This document shows, piece after piece, positions 35,545-49,100 of a stretch of 64,000 nt of DNA. This DNA is from Fistularia commersonii (Eukaryota; Chordata; Actinopteri; Syngnathiformes; Fistulariidae): assembly GCA_037954325.1 (NCBI GenBank), contig JBBMNZ010000019.1, positions 8,012,501 to 8,076,500 on the forward strand. Direction: 5' to 3'. Positions within the stretch are counted from its first letter, which is position 1. Each line of letters opens with the position of its first letter. The notes under the pieces were generated by a model. The model saw nothing but the letters and a program-made list of their open reading frames with translations. It was not told the DNA's origin and made no database searches. Both the position numbers and the translations under genes were made by a program.

Positions 35545-38500
35545 CTTTCTTGTCCTTTTCCTTTTCGGTTTTTCCCTCCAGGGGACACCCAGCGAATCTG
35601 TCTCCTCCACCTAACCCTGTTCTCTGCATTCTCTTCTCTCACACCAACTAACTTCATGTCATCTTTTGCTGCATCCACAAATGTTCTCCTGCCTGGCAGC
35701 CCCAACCCCTGCATCGTTCTACCAATATATTCACTATCACCTCCTCTGTACATGACCAAAACATCTCAGTCTGGCTTCTCTAACCTTATCTCCAAAACAT
35801 TTAACATGTGCTGTACCTCTGATAGACTCATTCCCAATCCTATCCGTCTTTGTCACTTCCAAGCAGATCCTCAATGTCTTCATCTCTGCAACCTCTAGTT
35901 CTGCTTCCTGTCTTTTCTTCAATGTCACTATATCCAAACCAAACAGCATTGCTGGACTCAAAACTTGACCTGTACACCTTTCCTTTCATTCTGGCTGATA
36001 TTCTTCTATTGTATAGTGACCCTGACACTTATCTCCATCCGTTCCAACCCACTTACTTTGGACTGTTGACCCTAAGCACTTAAAAGTCCTCCACTTTCTT
36101 TATCTCCACTGCCTGTAGCCTCACCAGTTCACTCGGGTCCAACTCACACACATATATTCTGTCTTGCCTGTGACTAACCTTCATTCCTATCCTTTCCAGA
36201 GCACACCTCTTAAAATTTTGCTCAACCTGTTCCCTGCATTCAGTACAGATCAAAATGCCATCTGCATACATCATGGGCCCATGGTGATTCCCATCTAACT
36301 TCATCTGTCAGGCTGTCCATCAAACCTCATCCCTGATGTAGTCCCACCTCCATCTTGAATTTTTCTTTCACATCTCACATCTCGAATACATGTCCTGCGC
36401 CAGTCTAACATACTTCTCTACGACTCCAGACTCACTGAAGCAATACCATAGTTCATCTCTCGGCACCCTGTCATATACTTTTTCTAGGTCTACAAAGGCA
36501 TACTGCGGCTCCCTCTGACCTTCTCTACCAGCCATCTCAAAACAAATCTTGCATCTGTAGTACCTTTTCTAGGCAGGAAATGATACTGCTGCTCACAAAT
36601 GCTTACTTCTGCTCTCAGTCTAGTTTTCACTACTTTCTCATAACTTTTATTTTTAATTTTATCCTTCTATAGCAGGGGTGGGCAATTAATTTCTACAGGG
36701 GGCCACATGAAAAATCTGAATTGTGTTGGAGGGCCAAACCGACAATGAATGAATGATTCAATATTGCTCAAAATAAAGCTGCAAAATTCAATCTTTGCAC
36801 CTCTTAAATCAGATTCTATTGGTAATAAGAAATAAGAATATTCTGTAAATATTTATGAAATGAATAAATTGTCATTTAGGTTGAAGGGAGAATTATTAAT
36901 AATACTAACAAATTAATAGTTTAAATAAAACAAACACAATCATACCATCAGAATTTTGATTGTATTTTTAATTTGTTAATTTCTTCCCACCTGTAATTGT
37001 GTATTTTACCACTGGGACTGACCCAAAGTGCTCTGCCAAAAGTGTGTAAGCTCCATCTGAATATCACTGGATGCATTATCAACACTGCAAGTGCAGGGAT
37101 AAGAAATCATGTACAAGTCACTCTCAACTCTTTTAAAGTCTTGAAACTGGCTTGAAAACTGAACATGCAGGGTGTGTAACATGGATGAGTACCTGTGGAG
37201 CTGACCTGCTGATGCTGTAGCTTGCTTCAGTGCTGGCATGTGAGTGAGAATGCCATCTCTCAGTTGGCTTGACAAAAGCTGCAACTTTCTCGTGAAAGCT
37301 TTGCCTGCGCTATACATTTCATACACAAAAAGTCCTTTGCTTTGCAGTTTGACATTTAGATCATTCATCTGAGCAGTCACAGTAAAACCAAGATCTGTCA
37401 ACCAGTCCGCCTCTGAAAGTTGAGGGATGGCATTTCCCTTCTTCTCACAAAACTCCTGTATCTCCCCTCTCAGGTCCCAGAGGCCTTTCACACTTTTCCC
37501 AACCTGAGCCACCTGAAAGCTGTATGGTAGCCTATGTCATGGTAGTCAATCTCATTTTCCTCTAAAACTGCAACAAATTGTCTGTGATTCAGAGCTCTTG
37601 TTATGATAAAGTTAACAGCTATAGTTACAACTTCAACAATGTGATTCACTTTCAACACTGTCTTGCACAACACTTCCTGATGTATGATACTGCGGTGAGT
37701 CACAAATATTGGAGTTTATGTTGATGCTTGTTTTCTCTGTGATTTTGGGGTTGCTGGGAATATTGTGGTGTGGTTTTGGGTTCAAGGAATTCTGTTTTGT
37801 TTTTTTGAGTGGGAACAGTTAGTTGTATTGAAGGGCTGTGTGACGTGGCTGTGGCCAACAACAGCTATTGCTTATCAAACGGACGTTTTAATGTAAACCA
37901 GGTGTTTTCCCTGACTAAAACACTACAACTGGTGGCAGAAGTGGGATGTTGTTGCAATAGTAATCCTGCTCAGTACTAGAGGAACCGTAGGTTAAGACAT
38001 TTGGGTTATGTGCTTGGCTGAGGAGCCAATGGTGTGAAGCTACCATCTGTGGTATTATAACTGAATGCCTCTAAGTCAGAATCCCGCCTAAACGTCCGTT
38101 TAGAGGGGAGTGTTTTGGCAACATTCGTGACTCGCTATGATACAATGAAAAAAAGTTAATTTCTGCTCATGGTTCTTTTCTGCCACTTTGTCTTAGATTT
38201 TCTTTAAAAGGCCAATTTTTTTTTTCCTGTGAGATTTGGACAGCCATCTGTTGTCACGGCCAGCAGTTTTTGTCCCATTTCAGTCCCACGTTTTTGACAC
38301 ATGCATTTACCTCTGTTAAGAAATTACCTCCCGTTGTTGTCCCTTTCATTGACCGCATGCCTGCCAGCTCCTCTGTGATTTTAAGTCTGTGTTGATCCCA
38401 GGCATGAAGATGAGCAGCTGGGTAGTGTCCCGTATCTCACAGCTCTCATCCAAAGTCAGGGAAAAGTACTCAAAGTCACTCACAGTGTCTTTCAGTTGTA

Positions 38501-40440
38501 GCTCTAGGTTTTTCGCTATGTCCTCAATCCTTCTCGTTATGGTGTGGCGGCAAAGGGAGACGTTCTCAAAAGTCCCTTTTTTTGGGACATATTAACGTAT
38601 TAATTGTCTTGATTGCTGCACCTCTGGATGCCAAGCATTTTGTAAAAAAATGTTTGTTGAGTTTGCAACAAGTCTAGCAATACAGATGACTCAGCAGTGC
38701 ACTCTTTATCTGTAACGTTATTGTATCTCTCCTCATGTTTAGTCACGTAGTGACTGGAGATTATAATCCTTTAACACAGCCACTTGTGCAAAACAAACTA
38801 AACACATGGCTTTACCTTTGACTTCTGTAAACAAATACTTTGCTGTCCATGCCTCCTTGAAAACGCGGCATTCAGAATCAACTATTCTTTTTTTACCACG
38901 AGTCAACTTTTTGGGGGATCAGAGATATTCGCCTGAAAGCATAACCTGTCACTGTGCAGACAATAGCATCAACGTGCGGGCAACTCAAAAACAGTACGTC
39001 AAGCCTTTTCAAAATAAAAGAATGTTGTCGCATCCACACCAAAATACTTGTTTATTTATGACTGGCGGAACGTGGGCTGGACAGGGACACCAAAAAGGCT
39101 GTATGTGGGCCGCAGGGCCGTAAAATGCCCAGGTCGGCTCTATAGTTACCACAATTCTGCACATCCCCCTTATTCTTAAATTTGGGTACCATCACACTTC
39201 CTCTCCATTCCTCAGGCATCTTCTCATTCTCCAAAATCCTGTTGAATGATCTAGCCAGAAACTCTACCGCTGCCTCTCCTAGACACTTCCATACCTCCAC
39301 AGGTATATCATTAGGACCAACTGCCTTTCCACTTTTCATCGTCTTCAGTGCCTCTCTCACTTCAATTTTACTAATCTCTGCTACTTTATGGTACACAACA
39401 GTCACCTCTTCTACCCTTCCCGCGCTTTCACTTTCCTTATTCATAAGCTCTTCGAGGCACTCTTTCCATCTTCCCATCACTCTTCTAGTATCTCTCTGTC
39501 CTTAATCATCTGGACCTGTTCTTCATCCTTTCCATCTATATCTTTCTGTTTTGCCAAAGTGTATAAATCATTCTCTCCATCCTCACTGCCCAACATGGCT
39601 TACAAGTCATCATAAGCCCTTTGTTTGGTCTTGGACACCTCCTGTCTGTTCTCTTCTGTCCCGTCATTGTCCCACTTCTTCTTTGCTAACTTCTCTCTCT
39701 GTATATACTCCTGCCCATCACTTCCCCATCACCTCCTACACCAACATGTCCATTGAATTCTGTACCAATTATCACTCTCTCACAAGTGATGATATTCTGC
39801 ATCACTTTATTTCTCCATCTCTTCAAACTAACACCCCACCTGTGGGGCATGTCTGCTCACACCATTGAGCATCACACCTTCAATTTCCAGTTTCAGACTT
39901 ATAAGTCTATCTGACATTCTTTTCACCTCCAGATCACTCCTAACAAACTCCTCCTTCAACATACTTCCCACTCTATTTCTCTTCCTGTCAATATCACAAT
40001 ATCATGATAGTAAAACTTAAAGACTGCTACGAAGCTTGTAGCCTTGCTACCTTTCCACCTGGTCTCCTGGACACACAGTATATCCACCTTCCGTCTCTGC
40101 ATTGTCAACCAACTTTGAACTTTTTCTTGTCGTCCAAATTTTTAAATTCCCTCTCAGTCCCATAGTGCGTTTCCTCTTTCCTCTTCTCAGCACGCCTTCT
40201 TCCTCTCCCTCTTTGACCCACAGTAGCCCAATTTCCACTGGTACCCGGTAGGTTATCAACAAAAAATGGTGGTAGTTGTTAACTACCGGGCCACGACCGA
40301 TCAAGTATGAGATTTGGAGATTGGATTCGCATATGTTGTTTTGGCACAAGTTTTAGGCCAGATGCCCTTCCTGACGCCATCCTCTGCATTTATTTGGGTT
40401 TGGGACCGGCTCAGAGACACTGGCTTATGTGCCCCCAAGG
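35545..40440 (-). mobile_element. RTE-like LINE, second copy, inserted in gypsy gag and split by a hAT element
   Basis: Same family as the plus-strand copy at 14.15 kb. On the minus strand: 5' leader 40440-40250, endonuclease traces 40140-39500, reverse transcriptase N-terminus 39480-39146 (EWRGSVMVPKFKNKGDVQNC ending at NYR), interruption 39137-36673, then RT continuation 36650-36080 including MMYADGILICTECREQ, and the C-terminal part 36030-35590 (RQEAELEVAEMK, CFGHVQRR, YIGRTMQGLGLPGRR). The 3' end near 35545 is A/G-rich. The second Asp of the catalytic pair is Gly (Y-A-D-G at about 36259). Confidence 0.86.
36673..39137 (-). mobile_element. hAT-type DNA transposon with GTF2IRD2/ZBED-like transposase fossil
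   Basis: The left end CAGGGGTGGGCAATT and the right end (opposite strand) with CTGGGCAT are typical hAT-Charlie style termini. An 8-bp duplication flanks it: TTCTATAG at 36665-36672 and CTCTATAG at 39138-39145, one mismatch. The uninterrupted LINE copy at 15.75 kb has CTCTATAG-type sequence at this site, which confirms the insertion point. The minus strand encodes transposase pieces: a BED-like CLVC region near 38800, RHTITRRIEDIAKNLELQL near 38560-38500, and a 168-aa block at 37512-37006 (EADWLTDLGFTVTAQMNDLN) like the C-terminal domain of GTF2IRD2, itself hAT-derived. Stops separate the pieces. Confidence 0.86.
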
Positions 40441-40513
40441 CTGCATTTGTTGTTGTCATCCTTTGGGATATCTCTGGAAACTCTGTGAAGCAGACAAATG
40501 TCTGGATCACCAG

Positions 40514-40785
40514 TATAGAAATTGTGATTAGTAACTCACAAGCAATTTCACACTCTGGGAACACAGTGGCGTGCTGTTTATTCATTCATTACAAGAACCA
40601 CCTGAAACCCTCTTGCACAGCCTATCTTATCAACTGCATTCTACCAGCTTCCTTTTGGAACCATTTACTCAAAACCCTCTATTGCCAGCTTATTGTACAG
40701 CCCACCGCCCAACTTTGAGCAATCGCAAATACAAGGTCACAGAAAAATCAACACATTGTGAATTATATATTTAAGGTCCACTACA
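40514..40785 (-). repeat. 5' LTR of the gypsy fossil
   Basis: On the minus strand it begins TGTAGTGGACC and ends near ATTTCTATA, where the left copy has ATTTCTACA, so TG...CA ends are likely. It is followed on the minus strand by CTGGTGATCC, similar to gypsy primer-binding sites. No exact target-site duplication was found outside the two LTRs. Confidence 0.7.
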
Positions 40786-43700
40786 ATGATCAATTAAAAT
40801 GTCATCTCTTCACTATGGAAACCTGCAGCCCTGTGCTCGATGGATGACTCATAAAAAGCTTAAAAAGCAAAGACATGATGTGAAAAATGTCATTAGCAGA
40901 ATACTATTTATATGTGTCCCTATGAGACTACAATGGGAAAAGCATTTTCAAACCTGCATCATTTACCAAGCCATCATTATAACACTAAAACATCTCATTC
41001 AGCACTGAATGCATTTTGTGAGATGTGCAACAGTATTCACGTTAACCCTCCCCCACTCCCACTCAATTATTTCAGATATTGTGAAAGATAACACCCACAT
41101 AAAAAAGACTGAACTTCGTAAATTGTCCCTTTGATGTTTCAGGATAATGTTTAGAAATTATCTTTTTTAATACCAGTTCCCCCTAAAAAGGCTATTTCTC
41201 TTTGAAATAAATGCACAGTTTCTCTAATATCTTGGCTGGCTGACCCATTGTAGTGATTTTTTTTTTTAATGCTTGTTTTAGACTTTAGAACATTTAATAA
41301 TTATTAAAGCCCTACTCAAATAGATCAAGCTGTGAAAAATATATATCCCGATTGTTTTTCTTTACTCACTCAATAAGTGGCAAACAAAATTGTCTTTCCA
41401 AACACAACTTGGCTACAGCTAGTTAAAATTCTTGATTATACAATCCAATCTCTCAGAGCACTACGACATGACCGGTGTCCCCACTGGGATTATGAATGTT
41501 TTATCAGAGTTGGCAGAGAGAGTGCTTGAATACATTTTTCATCATCACTCATGGTAATCATTTGAAGTCAGACGCCTTTAGATTCACAAAAGTACACAGA
41601 CATGAATCCAGTGACTCCCTGGCTACACAGTGTTCCAGGAGGCGAATTGTCAATGCTTAATGATTAACTTTTCTTTCCAAAGTGCAATCTGGGTGTAAGT
41701 AAGTGTAGCAACATTTAGAGGCAAAACACTGGACCTCCATATATGGAATGGAAGTGAGAGAAAACTCCTACATCGTACCATTGATCAGAAATGTGCCATC
41801 AGAGTGAGATGCCCTTAGGCCTAATTAAATATTAAACCTTTTATTGGCTCCCACAAAGGTATTTGTAAATATATTTCATGCCAGTGAAAGCATCAAAGAT
41901 TCCAAATTCCCCTCCTGACACAAAGTTGAGGTTATTGCCACTCTACCCCCTAACACACACACACACGCACACACACACGCAAGCCATTTAAGCGCATTTA
42001 GAATGATGAAAGAGAGAGGAAATTGCTGGGGATGGCTTCCAGGGAAATGGATAGTATAGACATCTCAGTCTATTTGTGAGATATTATACACTCTCCATTT
42101 CTATGAGGTTATAAAACAGTGGTAGTACATACAGCGTCCCTTAATGCTAGTAACGGTGATTATATTCTAAAAAGAAATGTATGCTTTAATGAAGTTGGAA
42201 AAGAAAGGATCTGGCTAGTTTACTGGCAAATTGCTGCAGCTTTAGAATGCACATTGTTTTACAGCCTCCTGCCTGAAAGTAATCACTGTGGGGATAGAAT
42301 GAGGGGAGCCAGCCTCATTCTGCAGGAAGCTGACTCGGAAGGGAACAGCCAGCCATAAACAACAGGTGACAGTGCATTCTGTGACTGTCCTGAAAAGGCA
42401 TCTTAATTGATGGTCTTGCCTGACTTGGCATATAAATCAGAAGTCCATCATCAATAGAGCCACAGGCTATCATGTCATAACCCCGACCAAAATAAATGGA
42501 GGGGTGTGTCGTATAAAACATACATTGGCCTTCACTTGCTTGGTATATCTATAATTCACAGGCATAAATTATAATGTCTCAGCCTCATTTCTGAGTCTAG
42601 CTGTTCTGATTCGTTTACAGCTGGAGCAGATCAGCTGGAGACTTTCACAGAAGGGAATATGATGTGTATACAAGCCAACAGTAGATGGAGCCCCTAACAT
42701 TGACTCAACATACTGTGTATGCCGCGCTGTCACGAGAAACGTTTCGACAATTGCTCCCTGCAGCTCTGTATCATCATCACCATTACATGCCATTTATGTC
42801 ATAATAACTGATGTGTGTTTGTGTGTCTTCTTCAGATTTCTAAAACCTGTGACACAGGGGGCACAAAGGATGGGGAGTGTGTTTGAAAAGCTAAAATGGT
42901 ACTGCAGGGGCAGTAAAATTCATTGGGCTATGTTCCAATGAGTCTTATTTATTCCTCATATTTAACTAATTTATTTCATCTTGTTGGCTTAGTTGGAACA
43001 GACTTTTACTGACACTCTCTTTGAGGTGATGCTGGAACATATAATAGCATGACTTTCAATCGGCACATGATATAGTTCTTTCAAACTTTGTCATGGACCC
43101 TCTATTTTGGCATAATTTCGGCTTGTGTAATGCTGTTAAATGCTTTTAATGGGCATATTCTCCCAGAAATGTAACCAAACTGTCAAGCAATGTATTTTTC
43201 TCGAGAATACATTTGGGCATGAACCCTTCACTGCGGTGGTGTTTACATAATTGTGTTAATGCCTTTGATCAATTTTTAATCTGAAACATCATGATAATGT
43301 GATATTTTGATTTTTAAAAGAAAGAAAAAGTGCTGAAGAAGCACTGTATATAGCTTCTTTGGGCACTGAGGTCTGGATATCACGGATTTTAAAAGCTGAT
43401 TATGGCAATGGCTGCGGAAACTTGTTGTAAGGCGTTTTGACCCATCTCCTGGATGATGTGTGCTTGCATCTTGTCACTATCTGTAAACATGGCTATGCAC
43501 ATGGGTCAAAAACTCGAGTTTCTACAACTGACATGTTCAACTTAGATACTTTCACACATATAAATATCTCATATCCCTTTGTCCTTATGCAAAAAAAAAA
43601 AAAAAAAAAAGATTGCCGGGGGCTTTATACATGTCACATAATCAAACGCATATTTTCACGTCAGGAGGGCCACGACAGATTGCAGTGGCTGAAGATGGAA

Positions 43701-45841
43701 TCATCAGAGGAATCATCAATCACAAAAGCCTCCCTCTGGTCAAATCAAGCTTGTCCTGGTGTGAACAGGAAGCAATGTCAGCCGGTAAAGACAGGCCCCA
43801 ACTGGCTACTGGGCATAAGGTGTATGCTGGGGTTCCTCATGACATCCAAGGGCACATCAATCTCAAGGTAGATAGATAAATGAGCTGTGATTAGGGCAAG
43901 GCTGTGTTTCTGATTGTAACTGATTTCTCTGTACTTCAGTCTGTCCTACAGCGAAACAAGACAGCTGGGGGGCTAAAAGCCCATTGTTCAACCTGCATCT
44001 GCTTTCTGCACTGAAGGAATACTGGGTTTAACAAAAAAATTGATGTTTTTGCTAGGTATGAACACCAAAGTGCCGCAATTAAGTATTTCAAGTACAGGCG
44101 GAATAATAGAAAATATGCTGAAGAGTGTCTGTTTCTGTCAGTGTTGAACAAATTCAGTCTTACAGCTGCATTCCTACAAGCCTTGAGTAACAAAGCTACT
44201 CTACTGTATCCTCCGTTCATAGAAATACAAATCAATGTAGCTCACACACTGTGGATAGACCTATTTGAACAGGAGTTGCAGAAAAGATGAAGTACTCCCA
44301 TGCTGATTTCATGTTACCAAATCCTACCTGTATTCCACTATTTGTCAAGGTCAACTATTTCATTGGTGCGGAAAAGAAATCTAGGCTAGAATGTGTTTGA
44401 GCAGCAGCATTTTGGGAAATGAGAAAGCTGAAGTACAGCCTACAAGTGTAATTGGTCTCCTGGCATCTTCATACAGGGGTTGATTAACATGTCTTTGAAG
44501 CATTCCTGGCACATTTACCCACAGAACAAAGACGCAGCAGATAATGATGATCAAGATATTCAGAATTTCTACCAATTATCGACAGACAAGGTATTCAAAT
44601 GTCTCTGGCATCTGCCTTTGATGTGAATTGATAGATATACTTAGTCCCTTTAAGGTGCAGCTATCTTCAAAAAGCCAGACGGGATTAAAAGAAAATGGTA
44701 GTATTTGGGATGTGCAAGTGCAACATTAACATTAAAATTCTGTCAAGCAAGTACAGAGACATTTAAAATGTTGGCCTTTGCTGAAACCAATCAGTGACGC
44801 GTACATTCACACACATATGCATGCAAACATACACACACACACACCAGTATTGATTGTAATACTACAGTTTACTCCTCATTAGTATCATGCATTTGATAAT
44901 TTGTTAATAGATGGAGAGTTTTTGCCACATTCATGGAGAGTTTTTGCTGCATTCACTAAAAGGTCACTGGGCAGAGGGACAAGCTTTACATATGAGACAA
45001 ATAACAAGGCTGGTCTGTTTTCCAAACATAAAATGTTCCTCCTTTGGCAAAACTGACTTTTTGCAGACCAGAAAGTACAGCTGTCAAATGTATTACCCAA
45101 AGAGAAAAAAGGTTAAGGGTGGATGTTCTCTCTTAGTCTATCACTGGTCTATAAGGTGACTTGTCCTTAAATCACTGAGCGGCTAAGGCCCAAAATACCT
45201 CTCAGAACTCCTTATCCTGTACAAACCTTTTCTGACCACTCAGCTTGGCTTATAATAATTTAGTTTACCAGTTATCCCCATGGTAAAAACTGAAAACAGT
45301 AAAACTGCCCTGAAGACATATGAATCATTTTAAGGGTCATTTTTGTGTCACTTGTTAAATCCCATGACGATGATTCTCTGACACCAGATGGTTTGTGTTA
45401 TTCCCAATTTATATCTTTTAAGTACTTTGTTATTTCAATTTCTTCCTCTTCTTGTGATGCCAAAGTTCATCAATACTACATCCATGAATCAGTGTCACGT
45501 CTCTGTCTATACAATTGATATGGATCTCAATTCAGTGTGAAAGAGCTGGTAAGTTGGCTTTGTCTTTTGCGCATGTGTGGAAAAAAAAAAAAACATGCCA
45601 ATCAACCAAAAAGTAAATTACATATTTCTGGACTGACCTGAGTATTACAGTCAGGAAAACTGCTATTTCAAGATTGAGATAATAATGTTGAATTTCACTA
45701 CTATTATACCATCATGAGGTCAGAGAGCTTTTTGCATTTATGCTTGATAGATGGCTGCCCCCACTGCAGTGCAAGGATGTTGGATACTATGATGAACCAG
45801 CAGGTGATTTGACACCCTCATTCAACAGCTGTATTGTTCAC
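40786..45841. other. non-coding stretch with candidate conserved blocks
   Basis: No gene or transposon recognised. Balanced-composition segments at about 41450-41840 and 42220-42790 look less decayed than their surroundings and may be conserved regulatory DNA. A 20-base A run occurs at 43590-43609. ORFs such as 43437-43871 have no known domain. Confidence 0.5.
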
Positions 45842-46170
45842 AAATAAGAATAAGAATAAGAATAAGAATAAGAATAAGAATAAGAATAAGAATAACAACT
45901 TTATTTATCCCGAAGGAAATTGTTGTGCCAGTTACAAGAAAAACATAACAATAATAAATAATAGTAGAAAATTGTAAAAACAGTAAAAAAAAAGAAAAAA
46001 AAAAAGGGGGGGGAATAAGAAATACAAATAAACTATAAAGTGTCAAGTAACAAGTCAAGGATATAAAGTGTCTTAAGGTCTTAAGTACCAGGTGAAAGAT
46101 AAGGAGTGCACAAGAGTTTGAAAAAATATTGCACATGCAGCTGTTATGAAATAAAATATTGCCCAGTCAT
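45842..46170 (-). mobile_element. 3' end of an L2-type LINE with (TTCTTA)n tail
   Basis: On the minus strand the sequence ends CCTTCGGGATAAATAAAG followed by a TTATTC hexamer tail (45843-45895, nine or so AATAAG units on the plus strand). This end structure is typical of fish L2-like LINEs. Only a few hundred bases of 3' UTR remain; no coding part was seen. Confidence 0.7.
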
Positions 46171-49100
46171 GAATATATATACAGATAAATAATTACAATT
46201 TGCAGTAAGTGGGTGAGATTATTATTTTTTTTTTAATTTTTTTATTTTTGGGTGAAATGGTGAAAAACGTAGTCTGTTCATTTGTTTACATGTAGGAGAA
46301 TCTTTGGCCACCATTAGGTTTTTCTTGTGGTGACAAAATATGGGCACTCTCAGTTAATGTTAAGTGTAATTAATAATCTCATATGGCAGATGATGATCAT
46401 AAAGTGAATGAAATTAGAAAAACACAGCTACATGATGACCAGTATAATGATTGTAGTTGGTTTTGAAGACAAAACCCAAATGCACTTAACAATCTAAAAT
46501 ATGTTATTGTGAAGCATGTCAATGTTTGTGGCAAAAATGCTCTTTAATGTTTGAGTAATGAAAAACAGCTAAATTAATAAAAACTTAGATTTTTACTTCA
46601 CTGAAAACATCACAGAATATTGCACAACTTGCATGGTACTGTACTGTATAAGCGATTCTGATTGTGCATTTCAAAGACAAAGACTTTGATACGTATTGGT
46701 TGGCAAACAAAAACTGCTCAGTGAGATGATGATCAGCTCTGCAGCCAAATGTGGATGGCCGGACCAAGAGAATGAGGTAAAAAAGCAGGATGAAGGCGAT
46801 AACTGAAGAATTATTTTTTTTGCTGTGGGGCTACTGTTTTATAATTTACATAATGACAATGAAAAGATCGGAGGATATTTTTTTGTTAATTGAGGGTTCT
46901 GTATTATTTATAATGTTATTTAGAATTTTTTTTCATTTCTTAAGGAGGACTTGATAAAAGACCGATAATTTTGTTGAGGCATCATTTCCACCATTATTTC
47001 CTTTTTAGTTTAATTTTCATCTATTTTACTTTGGGACTTGTTAAAGATGTATTTTTTGACTGACAAATACTGAATAAAATATCATAATTTTACTTTGTGT
47101 CTTTGGTTATAAAGAGACAATATTTTGTTGTATAAATTAATTTCCTATCCACACGGATGAGGCATACTCCAAATATATTAAAACTATAAGGCATTGCTGG
47201 CTAAACTTCGAGTATCATTTAAATATCTCAAGTAGGAGCTGAGTGTCCACTGTTTTTGGAAGTCCAAATGGGGTCACTTTATGCAGGATCCATACAAAGG
47301 GCTCAAGTAAATTCCTTAAAAACAAAATGGTTTGACAAAGTGGCTGCTTGGTGATCATAATGAGGATAGAGGATTAAACTCAGGGGACTTCTGCCAAAGG
47401 TGTGAGCTAATTTTGGACACCTTCCTCCATCTCCTTACAAACTTGCATAACTATAGTTTCAACCAAAATAATGCCAGACAGGAACTAAATAACTCATTCA
47501 TTATGAGCTTAGTACTGAATGGCTGTTGTTTGCCTGTCCTTGCATGGCTACTCTGATTTAATGCGTTCATGCATCACCAAAGCAAATTACATTACATCCT
47601 GAGATACAATACAAGGCACGACTCAAAATTTTAAATTATAGGATTTGAATGAAAATAAAGAGAAAATTAGCATGCAAACCCAGCAGTTAATTATCTGGTA
47701 TAAAGCACGCGGTTTGTTCATTTCTAACAACGACGTGAAGTCGTCCTGGAAATTTTTGCTCTGTAATGACAAATCACCCTGAAATTGAATTATATCTACT
47801 GTAAGTACAGATGGCTTAATATATTTACATGTCTGAAGATCAAACATGCTAATTTGTGTTCCAGTGGCAGAAATCCTTCACTCCGAATCTGTGAAATATC
47901 ATGCTGGACATTTCTATCATTTATTTCTTTTTTGTTTCTTTTTTACAACCTATCTTTTGATTGGCTGTCAGTGGGGTCCCTTCAACATTTGCCTCAGCTG
48001 ACTTAGTTTTTTGATGCACGATGAGGAAATTTGTTCTAATTCATGTTTAAAGTACACAAAATACAATATTTTTTTCCTTGGGTTTCTCGGTTTTCTGTTC
48101 TAAGTCACTGTATTATATAACTATCTTATTGGAAAAATATGTAAAGTCACAATTAAGAGAAAATGAATTGGCTGTAATTTGTGCTGGTCACGTCATGAGA
48201 AGAAACACTAAAAGCAGCCTTAGTTAAAGTCAACCTCATCAATTCCATTCATCATTTCCTTTGTTTCTGCAAATCAGGTCCATTTCTGCAATGGTCTTGT
48301 AACTCTATGCTATTTTCTTATTTTTGTTCATTTTTCACAAGGTGTTTTCTAAGGTGTCAGTGGCGTTTGTTGCAGTTTGTGGCATATTAAGACAAATCAT
48401 ATTTATCCCACTCTCGTGATTACAGTCTCATTATCTATATAGGTCTATCTTATATTCAGAAAGGTCTGAACTCACAGTAAACTTTGTGCTCCTGCTGAAA
48501 CTCTCAAAGTCATATCAACAAAAATACTGTGAGGTAGAGCTTGGTCACATCATTAAATCTGATCTACTGTATGCTTAACTTTTAAAATCTTCAGCTCTTT
48601 CATAACACGATGCAACACATCAAGGCAGAAATCAAGGTTAACCTCTCCACGAGCATCATACAGTTTATGCCAATTCTGTTTTTATCCAAGTCTCTCACAC
48701 TATAGATCCTAGGGAGTAAATTGTGCTCTTTCTCTGCAAGCATATTCAGATGGGAATAAAGGGGTAAACGATAACATAAAAATTACACCTTTGGATCTGG
48801 AGCAGTGCACTGTTATATAACAAGAATTTACGTAAAGCAATATGATGCAGCTATGTCATAAATTACACTTGAGTGCAAAATTCAATAATAGAGATGAGCC
48901 CATGGTGGTATACATAATATGTGAAGTATTTTCAAAGAAACGTCTTTCGTCCGAAGATACAAAATTGTATTCCCTTTAGAGTTCATGATATTTTATTTGT
49001 TGGCAGACTCAGTCCAAGTGCTTTAATCTTCTCATCTCATTACTTTTAATCGTAGTGAAGTGAAGCTCTCCTGATTACGTTGAAAGAAACTGCAGGTCAC

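Larger units (their letters stand above)
33232..40785 (-). mobile_element. Ty3/gypsy LTR retrotransposon fossil, split by a nested LINE
   Basis: Two direct repeats of about 250-270 bp (33232-33476 and 40514-40785) flank gypsy-type coding remnants on the minus strand. From its 5' side: a leader starting CTGGTGATCC next to the right LTR (primer-binding-site-like), a short gag start to about 40440, gag continuation from 35544 leftwards (RANRLLLLHALRDSKPSELL), a protease-region remnant at about 35110-35000, reverse transcriptase 34935-34508 (PLASPLHMVLKPCGGWQPLG, then QIPVHSLDVP and ITPFGIFEFLRT), and integrase 3' part 33990-33560. Many stops and frameshifts. No readable catalytic Tyr-x-Asp-Asp box was seen after 34500. 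Roughly 100 codons of gag appear lost at the LINE junction. Confidence 0.82.

Noticed and set aside
37006..37512. 168-aa ORF read at first as a host GTF2IRD2-like gene
   Set aside because: It lies inside hAT terminal ends with a target-site duplication in a LINE, and its reading frame is broken on both sides; it is a transposon fossil.
43437..43879. Overlapping plus-strand ORFs of 144 and 88 aa
   Set aside because: They start around an A homopolymer, have no known domain, and overlap each other in different frames.
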